64,000 nucleotides of DNA from Propionispira raffinosivorans DSM 20765 (GCF_000381065.1 NZ_KB905857.1:30155-94154); one strand, 5' to 3'. Counted from the first letter of the stretch, positions 28,989 through 38,918 are shown. The notes: generated from the letters alone by a model not told the origin. Translations and numbers: made by a program.

Positions 28989-30152
28989 ATGATGCAAGCA
29001 ATTGAAATGAAACAAGGAATTTATTGGGTTGGTGCCATTGATTGGGCTTTGCGGAATTTTCATGGATATGAAACCAGCCGTGGTTCAACGTATAATGCAT
29101 ATCTGATTATCGACGAAAAAATAACGCTCATTGATACCGTCAAAGAAGGCTTTACCGATGAACTCATGCAGCGTGTTTCATCGATTATTGATCCGTCAAA
29201 AATTGACTATTTAATTTCCAGCCATTTGGAACGCGATCATTCAGGAGCAATTCCTGCCGTTATGAAGTATTGTCCAAACGCAACCGTTGTTACCAGTCTC
29301 CCACATGGACTCAAAGGATTAAAATCTTATTATGGCGAGTATAAATATCAGGGTGTTAAAGCCGGTGATACAATTAGCATCGGTACCAGAACCTTACAAT
29401 TTGTCACAACGCCAATGCTTCACTGGCCGGACAGTATGATTACCTACTGCCCCGAAGAAAAAATTCTCTTCTCGAATGACGCATTTGGTCAACATTATGC
29501 AACGAGCGGTCGTTTTGACGATGAATGTCCTATTTCACAAGTGATGGAAGAAGCAAAGAAATATTATGCCAACATCCTAATGCTTTATGGTCGTCAAGCT
29601 GAAATAGCTTATAAAACTGTATCAGGTCTCGATGTAGAAATGATCGCAACTGGTCATGGCGTCAACTGGCGCTCTCATGTAAAAGAAATTCTTGCTGGCT
29701 ATAAAGAGTGGAGTACCGCTGTTCCAGAAACCGGTGCTGTTGTCGTCTTTGACAGCATGTGGCATTCAACCGAAATCATGGCTACCGCGATTGCAGAAGC
29801 TTTTATTGTGAAAGGTATTGAAACAAAGTTATATGATTTAAAAGTAAATCATATTTCTGATATTGTTACCGAAGTTCTCACAAGTAAATATATCGCTGTT
29901 GGCTCACCAACTTTAAATAATATGATGATGCCTACCGTTGCTGAATTCCTTTGTTATCTGCGTGGTCTCTCTCCAAAAAACCGACAAGCATTTGCTTTTG
30001 GTTCGTATGGCTGGGGCGGACAAAGTATTGCACAGGTTGAAGAAGAACTGAAAAAGTGCGGGTTTACGATCTGCCTCGACAAAATTCGTTTAGAAAATAT
30101 CCCAAATAAGACGCAATTAGCTGAAATCACACAAAAAATAATTGACCTTTAA
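28989..30152 (+). CDS. Flavodiiron protein (A-type), O2/NO reductase
   Basis: Cytoplasmic flavodiiron protein of 387 residues that reduces oxygen to water or NO to N2O with electrons from rubredoxin or a similar donor. The beta-lactamase-like half carries the diiron ligands HLERDHSG (HxExDH), LHWPDSM, FSNDAFG and ATGHGVNW. The flavodoxin-like half starts near residue 250 (VVVFDSMWHSTEIMA). No rubredoxin or oxidoreductase gene is adjacent, so the donor is encoded elsewhere. Presumed to protect oxygen-sensitive enzymes such as the PFOR and hydrogenase of this region. GAAGGGTG before the ATG. Confidence 0.93.
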   Translation: MMQAIEMKQGIYWVGAIDWALRNFHGYETSRGSTYNAYLIIDEKITLIDTVKEGFTDELMQRVSSIIDPSKIDYLISSHLERDHSGAIPAVMKYCPNATVVTSLPHGLKGLKSYYGEYKYQGVKAGDTISIGTRTLQFVTTPMLHWPDSMITYCPEEKILFSNDAFGQHYATSGRFDDECPISQVMEEAKKYYANILMLYGRQAEIAYKTVSGLDVEMIATGHGVNWRSHVKEILAGYKEWSTAVPETGAVVVFDSMWHSTEIMATAIAEAFIVKGIETKLYDLKVNHISDIVTEVLTSKYIAVGSPTLNNMMMPTVAEFLCYLRGLSPKNRQAFAFGSYGWGGQSIAQVEEELKKCGFTICLDKIRLENIPNKTQLAEITQKIIDL

Positions 30153-30190
30153 AAAAACGCTGATAACACATTGTGTTATCAGCGTTTTTT
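30152..30190. terminator. Bidirectional terminator between the flavodiiron gene and ridA
   Basis: AAAAAACGCTGATAACACA and its exact complement, 19 bp, with T-tracts on both strands. It overlaps the last base of the flavodiiron stop codon and lies 17 bases from the ridA stop. Confidence 0.9.
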
Positions 30191-30206
30191 AATTAAAAAC
30201 TACAAT

Positions 30207-30593
30207 CTATTCAGCAGCAGCTGCAATAACATCGATTTCCACTAAAGCATCTTTCGGTAAATTTGCCACTTCAATACAAACACGAGCTGGGCAATTTTGT
30301 GTGAAATATTTTGCATAGACTTCGTTTACGGTAGCAAAATCACCCATGTTTTTCAAATAAACCGTGGTTTTTATTACAGAATCCAGCGTGCAGTCAGCAG
30401 CTGTTAAGATAGCTTTCAGGCTATCAAGTACACGTGTTGTCTGCACAACAATACCACCTTCGACAATATTTCCCGTCTTTGGATCAAGGGGAATCTGCCC
30501 CGAAACAAAAAGCAAGCTGCCATTTGTTTTTATCGCCTGAGAATATGGACCAATCGCTGCTGGAGCCTGATCCGTTGAAATTATTTTTTTCAT
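30207..30593 (-). CDS. ridA: RidA/YjgF enamine/imine deaminase
   Basis: RidA-family protein of 128 residues, normally a trimer, hydrolysing reactive 2-aminoacrylate-type enamines. The conserved arginine is in CPARVCIEV (about residue 105), with GPYSQAI at 16-22 and LFVSGQIPLDP at 28-38. Last gene behind the nucleobase permease (17-base gap), in a unit with chorismate mutase. Some family members act in pyrimidine or purine ring catabolism, which would suit the permease, but the sequence does not settle this. Confidence 0.93.
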   Translation of the reverse strand: MKKIISTDQAPAAIGPYSQAIKTNGSLLFVSGQIPLDPKTGNIVEGGIVVQTTRVLDSLKAILTAADCTLDSVIKTTVYLKNMGDFATVNEVYAKYFTQNCPARVCIEVANLPKDALVEIDVIAAAAE

Positions 30594-30610
30594 AATATTA
30601 TCTCTCCCTA

Positions 30611-31945
30611 TTATAAATATTCTTTTTGGGCTATTTCCGTCGTATTTTTTTCAGCTCCATTTAAAATCGCATTCAAAACAACGGCCATAACACTACCGAC
30701 TGTAATACCACTATTTAAAATGAGCTGCGACCACTCAGGAAATTTATTATAAAATGTTGGCATCGCAACTGGAATCAGTGCCACCCCGATGCTAATTGCA
30801 ACCACCATCATATTATAACTGTCATCAAAATCAACTTTTGACAATGTTTTGATCCCGCTTGCCGCCACCATACCAAACATCGCAACGCCAGCACCACCCA
30901 AAACAGAATTTGGAATAGATGCAACGACTGCTGCCATTTTAGGGAAAAGGCCTAAAATCATGAGAAGACATCCCGCCATAGCAACAACAAACCGGCTCCT
31001 AACTCCAGTCAAACTGATCAAACCAATATTTTGGGCAAACGCCGTATACGGGAAAGCATTAAAAATCCCACCCAAAATTGTTGAAAAACCATCCGCACGA
31101 AGTGCTTTTGCCAGTAGTTTTTCATTGATCGGTTTATCGACAATTTCTCCTACAGCCATGACATCCCCCGTTGTTTCTGCCATCGTCACCAACATGACAA
31201 CCGTCATTGCAAAAATAGATGCTGGATCAAAAATAGGCCAGCCAAAAGCAAAGGGGGTAGTAACGCCAAAAAAAGCTGCCTGTCCAACTGATGAAAAATC
31301 AGTCAGCCCTAAAGGTATCGCAATAAAGGTACCACTTACTAAACCCAAAAGCACTGCAATATTACTCCAAAACCCGGTAAAACAACGATAGAAAAATAGA
31401 ACAATTGCTAAAACAATCGCTGCCAAAAAGATTAAAGATGGATCACAATACTCTGGTGCCGCAGGATTGCCGCCGCCAGCCCACATTACAGCAACTGGCA
31501 ATAAAGAAATTCCCATGATCGTAATAACGGAACCCGTCACTACTGGTGGAAAAAACCGCAGCATCTTACTAAAATATGTACTAATAAGGAAAGTTACAAG
31601 ACCCGCCACCATCGCTGAGCCGTAAATCCCGCGGAGTCCATGTGCTCCGCCAATCATAATCATTGTGGTTACCGCACCAAATGTACACCCCTGTACAATC
31701 GGTAATTTAGACCCAATTTTAGGCCCCAGACCTAATGTTTGGATTAAAGTTGCAATGCCACACGTAAACAAATCTGCATTAATTAAATAAATCAATTGTT
31801 CTTTATCAAGATGAATTGCACTAGCTAGCACAAGCGGAACAGCTACCGCCCCTGCATACATCGCTAAAACATGCTGAAATCCATAGATTAGCATTTTCAC
31901 TAAGGACGGTTTCTCATCTACTGGATGAATCATTTCTTGCTTCAT
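30611..31945 (-). CDS. NCS2-family xanthine/urate-type nucleobase permease
   Basis: Nucleobase:cation symporter-2 family transporter of 444 residues, about 14 helices. Diagnostic stretches are PIVQGCTFGAVTTM in the helix 3 region, MAETTGDVMAVGEIV in helix 8 and the NAFPYTAFAQNIGLISLTG segment in helix 10. These resemble xanthine and uric acid permeases (PbuX, PucJ) more than uracil permeases. The next gene downstream is ridA; upstream is aroH, 23 bases away. Substrate inferred. Confidence 0.88.
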   Translation of the reverse strand: MKQEMIHPVDEKPSLVKMLIYGFQHVLAMYAGAVAVPLVLASAIHLDKEQLIYLINADLFTCGIATLIQTLGLGPKIGSKLPIVQGCTFGAVTTMIMIGGAHGLRGIYGSAMVAGLVTFLISTYFSKMLRFFPPVVTGSVITIMGISLLPVAVMWAGGGNPAAPEYCDPSLIFLAAIVLAIVLFFYRCFTGFWSNIAVLLGLVSGTFIAIPLGLTDFSSVGQAAFFGVTTPFAFGWPIFDPASIFAMTVVMLVTMAETTGDVMAVGEIVDKPINEKLLAKALRADGFSTILGGIFNAFPYTAFAQNIGLISLTGVRSRFVVAMAGCLLMILGLFPKMAAVVASIPNSVLGGAGVAMFGMVAASGIKTLSKVDFDDSYNMMVVAISIGVALIPVAMPTFYNKFPEWSQLILNSGITVGSVMAVVLNAILNGAEKNTTEIAQKEYL

Positions 31946-31968
31946 TACGTTTATTTTCCTGCTTTCTC

Positions 31969-32328
31969 TTATTTATTTGTCAAATCAGGTCGAAGACAGA
32001 CTGCTTTTCCCAAATACACATGGTGTATTTCCTTCTGCTTTTTCTCCGTATTGACTAATAAAAGCACACGAATGCACTTTTCTAAACTGTCTTCAACTTC
32101 CATCTGCCTCGCATCAAAAAGTGGTACAAATTCCCAACCAAGTTTGCGAGCTGCCGCCGCTGGAAAAGCTGCCGTAATGTCATCGGTCGCACTAAAAAGT
32201 GCCGCTCCAATATCTTCCGTTTCAATCTGATTTAAGGTTACCATTTCATTCAATAAATTCTCAACAGCCAGAAAAATTTCATTTTTATCATTTTTTTCGA
32301 CTGTAATTGCTCCTCTGATGCCTTGCAA
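31969..32328 (-). CDS. aroH: Chorismate mutase, AroH type
   Basis: Monofunctional trimeric chorismate mutase of the B. subtilis AroH fold, 119 residues, converting chorismate to prephenate for phenylalanine and tyrosine. It has the signatures GIRGAITVEKN (residues 3-13), FSATDDITAAFPAAAAR (about 45-61) and VYLGKAVCLRPDL near the C-terminus. It lies in a unit after a HAD phosphatase and before a nucleobase permease, not in an aromatic biosynthesis operon. Confidence 0.95.
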   Translation of the reverse strand: MQGIRGAITVEKNDKNEIFLAVENLLNEMVTLNQIETEDIGAALFSATDDITAAFPAAAARKLGWEFVPLFDARQMEVEDSLEKCIRVLLLVNTEKKQKEIHHVYLGKAVCLRPDLTNK

Positions 32329-32354
32329 AACATAGCCCTCCTCATTTACTCAAA

Positions 32355-33017
32355 TCAATCGACAAACATTTGCCGTATCTCATCCACAGAATACACGATT
32401 TTATTTGGAGCTGCTTCCATCAGCTCGGTCTCCGTGCCATAGCCGTATGCCACGGCAACGGAAGCTAATCCATTTTCCTTAGCTCCGATCACATCATGTT
32501 TGCGGTCACCAATCATAACAATCTGCTGTTTATTTACCTGTTCTAATTTTGATAAAGCAAACTCAATCACAGCCCCCTTATCCTCACGTGTTCCATCAAG
32601 ATTGCTGCCACAAACTTCCGTAAAATAGGAATCTATTTTGTGATACTGAAGAATTTGTTTTGCATGTACCGTTGGTTTAGCCGTTGCCAAAACAATGGTT
32701 TTTCCCATATTTTTCAGTGTTTCCAGTAAAGGTAGTACGCCATCATACAGTAAATTCTCCCGGATGCCTTCTTTTTCAAAGCGTTCTCGATAATACTCGG
32801 TTCCCTGCCTTGCCTGATCGGCCGTCAACCCATACCACTGCTGGTACGTAAACGAAAGCGACGGTCCAATACAGCGTGTCAGCTTTTCGATATCATTTTC
32901 TTCGATACCAAATTTTTCTAAAGAATATTGTAAACATCGAATTATGCCAATTTTCGAATCCGTCAGAGTCCCATCCAGATCAAAAAATACGGTTTTATAT
33001 TGTTTAAACTCCTGCAT
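32355..33017 (-). CDS. HAD-superfamily hydrolase (phosphoglycolate phosphatase-like)
   Basis: HAD-like phosphatase of 220 residues. Motif I is FFDLDGTLTDS, motif II is VLATAKP, motif III a lysine near ILQYHKID and motif IV IGDRKHDVIGAKENG. An alpha-helical C1 cap lies between, as in Gph/PgpX-type enzymes. Physiological substrate unknown. The frame opens at a GTG (33032), but AGGTGA lies before the ATG at 33017, which was chosen. It starts 23 bases after the UbiB-kinase gene. Confidence 0.88.
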   Translation of the reverse strand: MQEFKQYKTVFFDLDGTLTDSKIGIIRCLQYSLEKFGIEENDIEKLTRCIGPSLSFTYQQWYGLTADQARQGTEYYRERFEKEGIRENLLYDGVLPLLETLKNMGKTIVLATAKPTVHAKQILQYHKIDSYFTEVCGSNLDGTREDKGAVIEFALSKLEQVNKQQIVMIGDRKHDVIGAKENGLASVAVAYGYGTETELMEAAPNKIVYSVDEIRQMFVD

Positions 33018-33040
33018 ACATTCACCTGCCACTTTCTTTA

Positions 33041-34651
33041 TTATTTCTTTTTCATAATACTAAATACCAGTCGCGTACACAGTATGAGTGCTGCTATATA
33101 ACCAAAAACGCCTAACAGTGGAATTTCCATAATTTTGGGCGTCATCTGTGTCGTGCAAATGATGCTTGAGCCTAAAAGCAGTGCCGAACTAATAATACCA
33201 ACAATCAATTTATTGATCATCTTATCAACCTGTCGCAGCGGTTCTTCTGATCCCGTAAGATCAAAATTCACTTTTGTCTGCCCACTCATCGTCATTTTTA
33301 GAATATCCGATACTTGTTCCGGCAGGCGCATCGACTTGCGCAATAGGTTGTAACCATCTCGTTTTGCTTTTTCTATCTCTTCGCGCAGATCAAAATTCTT
33401 ACGAAAATCAGCCTGCATATGGGTCGCAAAAATCTCAACAAAATGGACATCCGGGCAACAAATTCGCATAACGCCTTCAATCGTAACGACGCCACGAGCA
33501 AACATACTAATTCCTGGTACGATCGCAATTTTATGCCGACTCAAAATGGCTAAAATTTTACGAGCCAGCGGACCTAAATGCAGACTTGTAAAATCCAAGC
33601 CAACATATTCATTCATCATTGCATCGATATCTTCGTATAACCGCGTATGATTAATACGCTCTTTTGGAACCCCTAAGGCTAAAACTGCGGCCTTCATCTC
33701 ATATGTATCATTATTGACAACAGCAAAAACTGCTTTTTTGAGTGCCGCACGATCGCGCGTTGACAATCTTCCCATCATGCCAAGATCAAGCCAAACAATC
33801 TTTCCAGATCGAATCCAAATATTCCCAGGGTGGGGATCGGCGTGAAAATAACCGTCATCAATAATTTGTTTTACATAATTTTCGCCCAATTTTTTTCCGA
33901 TATCATTGATGTCATAGCCTAAAGCTTTAATTTCATTGATTTTATCGATTTGTATTCCATCGATATATTCCATTACAAGAATACGTGAAGTAGTCAATTG
34001 TCGATTGACGATGGGGCAGGTTACATAATCGATATCACTATTGCATTGACGAAATTCATCATTATGATTTGACTCCATCAAAAAATCCATCTCTTGCTTG
34101 GCGATCGCCCACATCTCGTCTAGTATCCTGTTAAAATCAATCAGACCACTTGATTCACTGATAACCTTCAAAATAGTCGCAGCACGCCGCAGCAAGACAA
34201 TATCTTTGGACATTACATCATAGATTCCCGGTCTTTGAACCTTAATCACGACTTTTTCACCAGTTTTTAAGACAGCACGATGCACCTGAGCAATCGACGC
34301 CGATCCCAGGACTTGTTCATCAATGGATTGGAAAACTTTCGTCCATTTTGTTTTATATTCTTCCTCAATGACGATTTGAATGGTTGTAAAGGGCAAAGGT
34401 TTGACCTCTGTCTGCAATTTGACCAATTCATCACAATATTCCTGCGGCAGAAAATCCGGCCGCATTGACATAACCTGCCCTAATTTCACAAAGGTTGGTC
34501 CCAAATCTTCTAAAATCATGCGCAATTTTTCTGGAGTCAGCCCATGCATGATTTCACGATTTCGCAATACCACCACTAATTCTTTTAAACGATTCGTCGC
34601 GAGGTGATCTTCTTTCGTATAATTTGCATTCTTGATCAGATTACCTAACAT
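33041..34651 (-). CDS. UbiB/ABC1-family atypical kinase (AarF-like)
   Basis: Membrane-associated atypical kinase/ATPase of 536 residues of the ABC1/ADCK/UbiB family, known for roles in quinone metabolism or lipid handling. The family KxGQ motif is TFVKLGQVMSMRPDFLP. The A-rich nucleotide loop is in LGSASIAQVH. The catalytic HADPHPGN and DLGMMG motifs are intact. Two hydrophobic helices close the C-terminus. GGGGAT lies before the ATG at 34651; the six-codon longer frame starts at a TTG. First gene of a transcription unit with HAD, aroH, permease and ridA. Confidence 0.9.
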   Translation of the reverse strand: MLGNLIKNANYTKEDHLATNRLKELVVVLRNREIMHGLTPEKLRMILEDLGPTFVKLGQVMSMRPDFLPQEYCDELVKLQTEVKPLPFTTIQIVIEEEYKTKWTKVFQSIDEQVLGSASIAQVHRAVLKTGEKVVIKVQRPGIYDVMSKDIVLLRRAATILKVISESSGLIDFNRILDEMWAIAKQEMDFLMESNHNDEFRQCNSDIDYVTCPIVNRQLTTSRILVMEYIDGIQIDKINEIKALGYDINDIGKKLGENYVKQIIDDGYFHADPHPGNIWIRSGKIVWLDLGMMGRLSTRDRAALKKAVFAVVNNDTYEMKAAVLALGVPKERINHTRLYEDIDAMMNEYVGLDFTSLHLGPLARKILAILSRHKIAIVPGISMFARGVVTIEGVMRICCPDVHFVEIFATHMQADFRKNFDLREEIEKAKRDGYNLLRKSMRLPEQVSDILKMTMSGQTKVNFDLTGSEEPLRQVDKMINKLIVGIISSALLLGSSIICTTQMTPKIMEIPLLGVFGYIAALILCTRLVFSIMKKK

Positions 34652-34727
34652 AAGACTATCCCCATTCAAAATTTGCTACAGTCATATTATAATATAAATT
34701 TCCCATTTTAGGTATACAACCTTACAA

Positions 34728-34755
34728 AAAAATAAAACGGAGGGCAACCCCTCCG
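34728..34755 (-). terminator. Terminator after the ABC-F gene
   Basis: CGGAGGG-CAAC-CCCTCCG hairpin with T-tracts on both strands, five bases after the stop. Confidence 0.88.
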
Positions 34756-34760
34756 CTTTT

Positions 34761-36380
34761 TTATTGTTTATATTTTTCAGCAAGCTGCTGTTTTATCGTA
34801 TCATTCGATAAATATTCATCGTACGTTGTCACACGGTCAACGATGCCCTCCGGCGTGATTTCAATAATACGATTTGCAATCGTTTGAATGAATTCATGGT
34901 CATGTGATACAAAAAGCATGGTTCCCGTAAACGCAATCAGCCCATCATTCAAAGATGTAATCGATTCCAAATCCAAATGATTCGTTGGTTCATCCAAAAG
35001 CAGTACATTTGCACCACTTAACATCATCCGTGAAAGCATACAGCGGACCTTTTCACCACCGGATAATACCGAAGCTTCTTTTAAGCTTTCTTCACCTGAA
35101 AAGAGCATCCGACCTAAAAAGCCACGAATAAAAGATTCATCTTGATCTTGTGAAAATTGACGGAGCCAGTCAACCAAGCTTAATTTCACACCATCAAAAT
35201 AAGTCGAATTATCCATCGCCAGATAAGCTTGTGACGTCGTCACACCCCACTTAAAGGAACCTTCATCAGCTTCTAATTCTCCCATAAGAATTTTAAACAG
35301 CGTTGTTTTACCAATACTATTCGGACCAACTAAGGCGATTTTATCACCTTTTTTTAAAGTAAAGCTGACATTATTTAGCACTTTTTCACCATCAATTGTC
35401 TTCGAAATGCCTTCAACCGTAAGCAACTGATCACCAGCTTCACGATCCGGTTTAAACGCAACATATGGATAACGGCGAGAAGATGGTCTAAGATCATCGA
35501 GCGTAATCTTATCCAATAGTTTTTTACGAGAAGTCGCCTGTTTTGACTTTGATGCATTCGCACTAAAACGCTGAATAAATGCCTGTAAATCTTTGATTTT
35601 TTCTTCTTTTTTCTTATTTGCATCTTTAGCTAAAACTGAAGCCAGCTGACTTGATTGCAGCCAAAAATCATAATTCCCGACATACAGCTGAATGTTTTCA
35701 TAATCTACATCGGCGATATGTGTACAAACCTGATTCAAAAAATGACGATCATGTGATACTACAATAACCGTATTTGTAAAATCAGCTAAAAAGTTTTCGA
35801 GCCAGTTGATCGAGTCCAAATCAAGATGATTTGTCGGTTCATCTAAAAGCAAAATATCAGGGTTGCCAAACAAAGCCTGCGCAAGAAGTACACGCACTTT
35901 ATCCGTACCATCGAGTTCTGCCATTTTTGATTCATGCAGCGACTCAGGAATGCCCAAGCCATTTAAAAGCCGTGCTGCTTCCGGTTCTGCTTCCCAACCA
36001 TCGAGTTCAGCAAATTCACATTCTAACTCGGAAACGCGCATACCATCTTCATCAGAAAAATCTGGTTTAGCATAAAGTGCTTCCTTCTCATCCATGATTT
36101 CAACGATACGCTTATGTCCCATAATAACCGTTTTGATCACTGCATAATCATCAAATTCATAATGATTCTGTTTAAGAACAGCCAAACGTTCCCCCGGCGT
36201 AATATCAATATTGCCATTTGTCGGTTCGATATCGCCGCCCAAAAGTTTTAAAAAGGTAGATTTCCCAGCACCATTGGCGCCAATCACACCATAACAATTC
36301 CCTGGTGTAAATTTGATATTGACATCTTTAAACAAGATTCTTTTACCAAATTGAAGTGTTAGTCCACTTGTACTAATCAT
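34761..36380 (-). CDS. ABC-F family ATPase (YkpA/YbiT-like)
   Basis: Soluble twin-ATPase without membrane domain, 539 residues; ABC-F proteins act on the ribosome or in translation-stress responses. Two nucleotide domains: Walker A GANGAGKST (near residue 36) and GPNSIGKTT (about 353); Walker B with ILLLDEPTNHLDLDS and VLLLDEPTNHLDLES; signature LSGGEKVR in the second domain. In the first domain the signature position reads LDGTDKVR, a degenerate form known in YbiT/YkpA members. The linker is Lys-rich. Confidence 0.92.
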   Translation of the reverse strand: MISTSGLTLQFGKRILFKDVNIKFTPGNCYGVIGANGAGKSTFLKLLGGDIEPTNGNIDITPGERLAVLKQNHYEFDDYAVIKTVIMGHKRIVEIMDEKEALYAKPDFSDEDGMRVSELECEFAELDGWEAEPEAARLLNGLGIPESLHESKMAELDGTDKVRVLLAQALFGNPDILLLDEPTNHLDLDSINWLENFLADFTNTVIVVSHDRHFLNQVCTHIADVDYENIQLYVGNYDFWLQSSQLASVLAKDANKKKEEKIKDLQAFIQRFSANASKSKQATSRKKLLDKITLDDLRPSSRRYPYVAFKPDREAGDQLLTVEGISKTIDGEKVLNNVSFTLKKGDKIALVGPNSIGKTTLFKILMGELEADEGSFKWGVTTSQAYLAMDNSTYFDGVKLSLVDWLRQFSQDQDESFIRGFLGRMLFSGEESLKEASVLSGGEKVRCMLSRMMLSGANVLLLDEPTNHLDLESITSLNDGLIAFTGTMLFVSHDHEFIQTIANRIIEITPEGIVDRVTTYDEYLSNDTIKQQLAEKYKQ

Positions 36381-36527
36381 AAATTATTATCTCAATCCTT
36401 TATATTAAATTTCATATATAGCAAAGATACATATACCTACTATTCTATCATATTCTAAATCGCAAGTCTAACAAATCACTCGATAAAAACAGCGATTGTA
36501 AAACATTTATGACCTGCTGAACACTTA

Positions 36528-37997
36528 TTAAGGCAGCAGCAAACGTTTCAGAATCTTTCCCGTCTGGCTTTTGGGCATTTCATCAATCACATGAAATTCA
36601 CGCGGCACTTTATAAAGAGCCAGTTTATTTTGTAAATATTCTTTTAAGGCATGTTTATCAAAAACTGTCCCCTCTTCTAAAACAAGGAAGGCACTACCAA
36701 CCTGTCCTCTCAGTTTATCCGCTATCCCTACAACGGCTGCTTCACGAATCCCCGGATACAAATATAATAATTCTTCAATTTCTCTCGGATATACATTTTC
36801 TCCCATACTAATGATCATATCTTTTAAACGATCTACGATAAAAATAAACCCATCGTCATCGCGATAAGCCATATCACCGGTATGCAGCCAACCGTCTTGA
36901 AGGACCTGCAGCGTCGCTTCCGGCAAATGCCAATAGCCCTGCATAACATTATCCCCCTTAGCAGTGAGCTCACCAACCTCACCATCTGGCAGCAGAATTC
37001 CCTTAAAGTCCATGATTGCAACCGTCACGCCGGGAAGTTCCATACCAATCGAACCAACTCTTACGTTCGTTGGTGTATTGACCGAAATGACGGGTGATGC
37101 CTCCGACAGACCATATCCTTCCAAAATCGGCACGGCAAATTTCGCCATAAAATCAGCGGCAATTTTCGCAGGCAGTGTTGTCCCCCCTGAAACAACAAAT
37201 CGCAAACTAACTAAATCGTTTGCCGACGCCAGTCTCGTCAATAAACTACAGATAGAAGGCACCGCATATAATATGCTTACCCGGTTTTTGGCAATCGCTT
37301 GAATTGTTTCTTTTGGTGTAAATGCCCCCAAAATCGTAATTGTCGCCCCAGCAAGCAATGGGTTCAAAACCGCACAGGTCCAGGCAAAACAATGATACAT
37401 TGGCAATACACATAATATATGATCTGCCCAACCTATCGTTAAAGCATCTTTAAACATCTGTGCATTTCGTACGAGATTTTTATGGGTAAGAACCGCACCT
37501 TTTGGTTTTCCAGTTGTCCCAGATGTATAAATGATCATAGCTATTTCTTCCCAGGAAAAGCTTTCCGGCAAAGTCGGTGCCGCTTCGTAACAAACTAGCG
37601 CAAGTTGTTTTCTAATATCCTCGAGTAAAATCTGTTGAACATCCATATTATATGATTGTTCTTTTAATTGTACTGTTAGCTTAACGCATTCCTGCGTAAT
37701 TAAATATTTCATCGCAGCATCTTTCATGATATAAACAATCTCTCTGGGGCTCAGTTGAAAATTGATTGGTACGACTATGATGCCTAAGCTCACCAAAGCC
37801 ATATAGGCATAAATATATTCAATCGAATTTTTCGATAAAAGCCCGACATTTTCACCGCGTTTAATTCCTAAATGATAAAAATAATTTCTATATTTTTTAA
37901 CATTTTTTTGTAACGTAAGATATGTACTCTGGTTTTCTCCGGCAATCAATGCGATCTGTTCTGGTTTTCCCTGCACAATAAGCTCATGTATTAACAT
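36528..37997 (-). CDS. AMP-forming acyl-CoA synthetase
   Basis: ANL-superfamily acid:CoA ligase of 489 residues. The P-loop motif IIYTSGTTGKPKGAVLTH is near residue 155, the GYGLSEASP motif follows, then DGWLHTGD and the C-terminal catalytic lysine in PKSQTGKILKR. Most like bacterial medium/long-chain fatty acyl-CoA ligases (LcfB or YngI type). The 25 upstream in-frame codons are hydrophobic and lack a ribosome site; AAAGGAAG suits the ATG at 37997. Substrate chain length is unknown. It has no obvious operon partner. Confidence 0.9.
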   Translation of the reverse strand: MLIHELIVQGKPEQIALIAGENQSTYLTLQKNVKKYRNYFYHLGIKRGENVGLLSKNSIEYIYAYMALVSLGIIVVPINFQLSPREIVYIMKDAAMKYLITQECVKLTVQLKEQSYNMDVQQILLEDIRKQLALVCYEAAPTLPESFSWEEIAMIIYTSGTTGKPKGAVLTHKNLVRNAQMFKDALTIGWADHILCVLPMYHCFAWTCAVLNPLLAGATITILGAFTPKETIQAIAKNRVSILYAVPSICSLLTRLASANDLVSLRFVVSGGTTLPAKIAADFMAKFAVPILEGYGLSEASPVISVNTPTNVRVGSIGMELPGVTVAIMDFKGILLPDGEVGELTAKGDNVMQGYWHLPEATLQVLQDGWLHTGDMAYRDDDGFIFIVDRLKDMIISMGENVYPREIEELLYLYPGIREAAVVGIADKLRGQVGSAFLVLEEGTVFDKHALKEYLQNKLALYKVPREFHVIDEMPKSQTGKILKRLLLP

Positions 37998-38061
37998 TAA
38001 AAATTTTACTTCCTTTCTAAACAACAACCTGCATAATAATCTTAGTAGAACATAAATCGAA

Positions 38062-38099
38062 AAAGAAGGCAAGTAATCATTTGACTACCTGCCTTCTTT
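38062..38099. terminator. Terminator after the glucosaminidase gene
   Basis: AAAGAAGGCA and TGCCTTCTTT arms with an inner GTA/TAC. The minus-strand side ends the glucosaminidase transcript before the acyl-CoA ligase gene. Confidence 0.8.
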
Positions 38100-38122
38100 G
38101 CTAAAATAGATCCATCACTATT

Positions 38123-38863
38123 TCACTGCCGCAAAATATCCTGATAAATATGTAAAATTGTTTCGCCATAATCACTGCCTGGAACTGCCCATCGCCCATT
38201 TAAATCTGTCCACGTTGCTGCTGAAGCACTATTGCCAGCGGCACGGACAAAACTATACCGAGGATCGACAATATCCACCTGTGGCTGTCGCATCGATGAA
38301 TATGCTAAAAGATGCTGGATATGGGCTCTGACGCCCAGCTGCGGATTGGGAAAATAAGCCCCATTGGCACTACTACTGGTTGAACCAAGTCCACAATAAT
38401 TGTTTTGATTATATTGTACTGATCCGCCATAGCGAAAATATCCCGTTTCTTTTAAGGCCTGAGCAAAAGCAATATCGGGTCTTATTCCCTCGCGGGTACC
38501 CTCCTCATAATAATAATCAACCAATTTATCTGGTGAAACCAATAGATTGGGTGATGGATTTACACTGAGCAGATACCGCAAGCACTGCTCTTTCGTAGCA
38601 ACAGGCGGTCCCATAATGGTTAAACTTTCATTAAAAGCTGGCGGCATCTGAATCGGCGGCATCAGCACAATCGGTTTTTGGATTATTTTCTGCTGGGCCT
38701 TTGTAGTTTCTAGCTGAAGTCGAATTGCAGTTGACTCTTTTTCCACACTTTTATCATGATAATGTATTGGTGATTTTGCCAAAGCTGTCGTATGAAATGG
38801 AACCATTAAAACCCCACTTATTACGAGAATCATAGCAATTTTCTTTTCACACAATTTTTTCAT
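38123..38863 (-). CDS. Exported glucosaminidase-type peptidoglycan hydrolase
   Basis: Secreted protein of 246 residues with signal peptide (1-30, cleavage near ALAK), a charged/proline-rich linker and a C-terminal glucosaminidase domain (about 95-246). The catalytic glutamate is in FAQALKETGYFRYGG and the NYCGLGS motif follows, both typical of GH73-like N-acetylglucosaminidases. Likely cuts peptidoglycan glycan strands during growth. Start ATG at 38863 has GGGGGAAAG; the five-codon longer frame starts without one. No cell-wall binding repeats. Confidence 0.88.
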   Translation of the reverse strand: MKKLCEKKIAMILVISGVLMVPFHTTALAKSPIHYHDKSVEKESTAIRLQLETTKAQQKIIQKPIVLMPPIQMPPAFNESLTIMGPPVATKEQCLRYLLSVNPSPNLLVSPDKLVDYYYEEGTREGIRPDIAFAQALKETGYFRYGGSVQYNQNNYCGLGSTSSSANGAYFPNPQLGVRAHIQHLLAYSSMRQPQVDIVDPRYSFVRAAGNSASAATWTDLNGRWAVPGSDYGETILHIYQDILRQ

Positions 38864-38918
38864 GAAGCTTTCCCCCAAATGTCTTTATTAAACCTTAAGC
38901 AGGCTTATATCTTATAAA

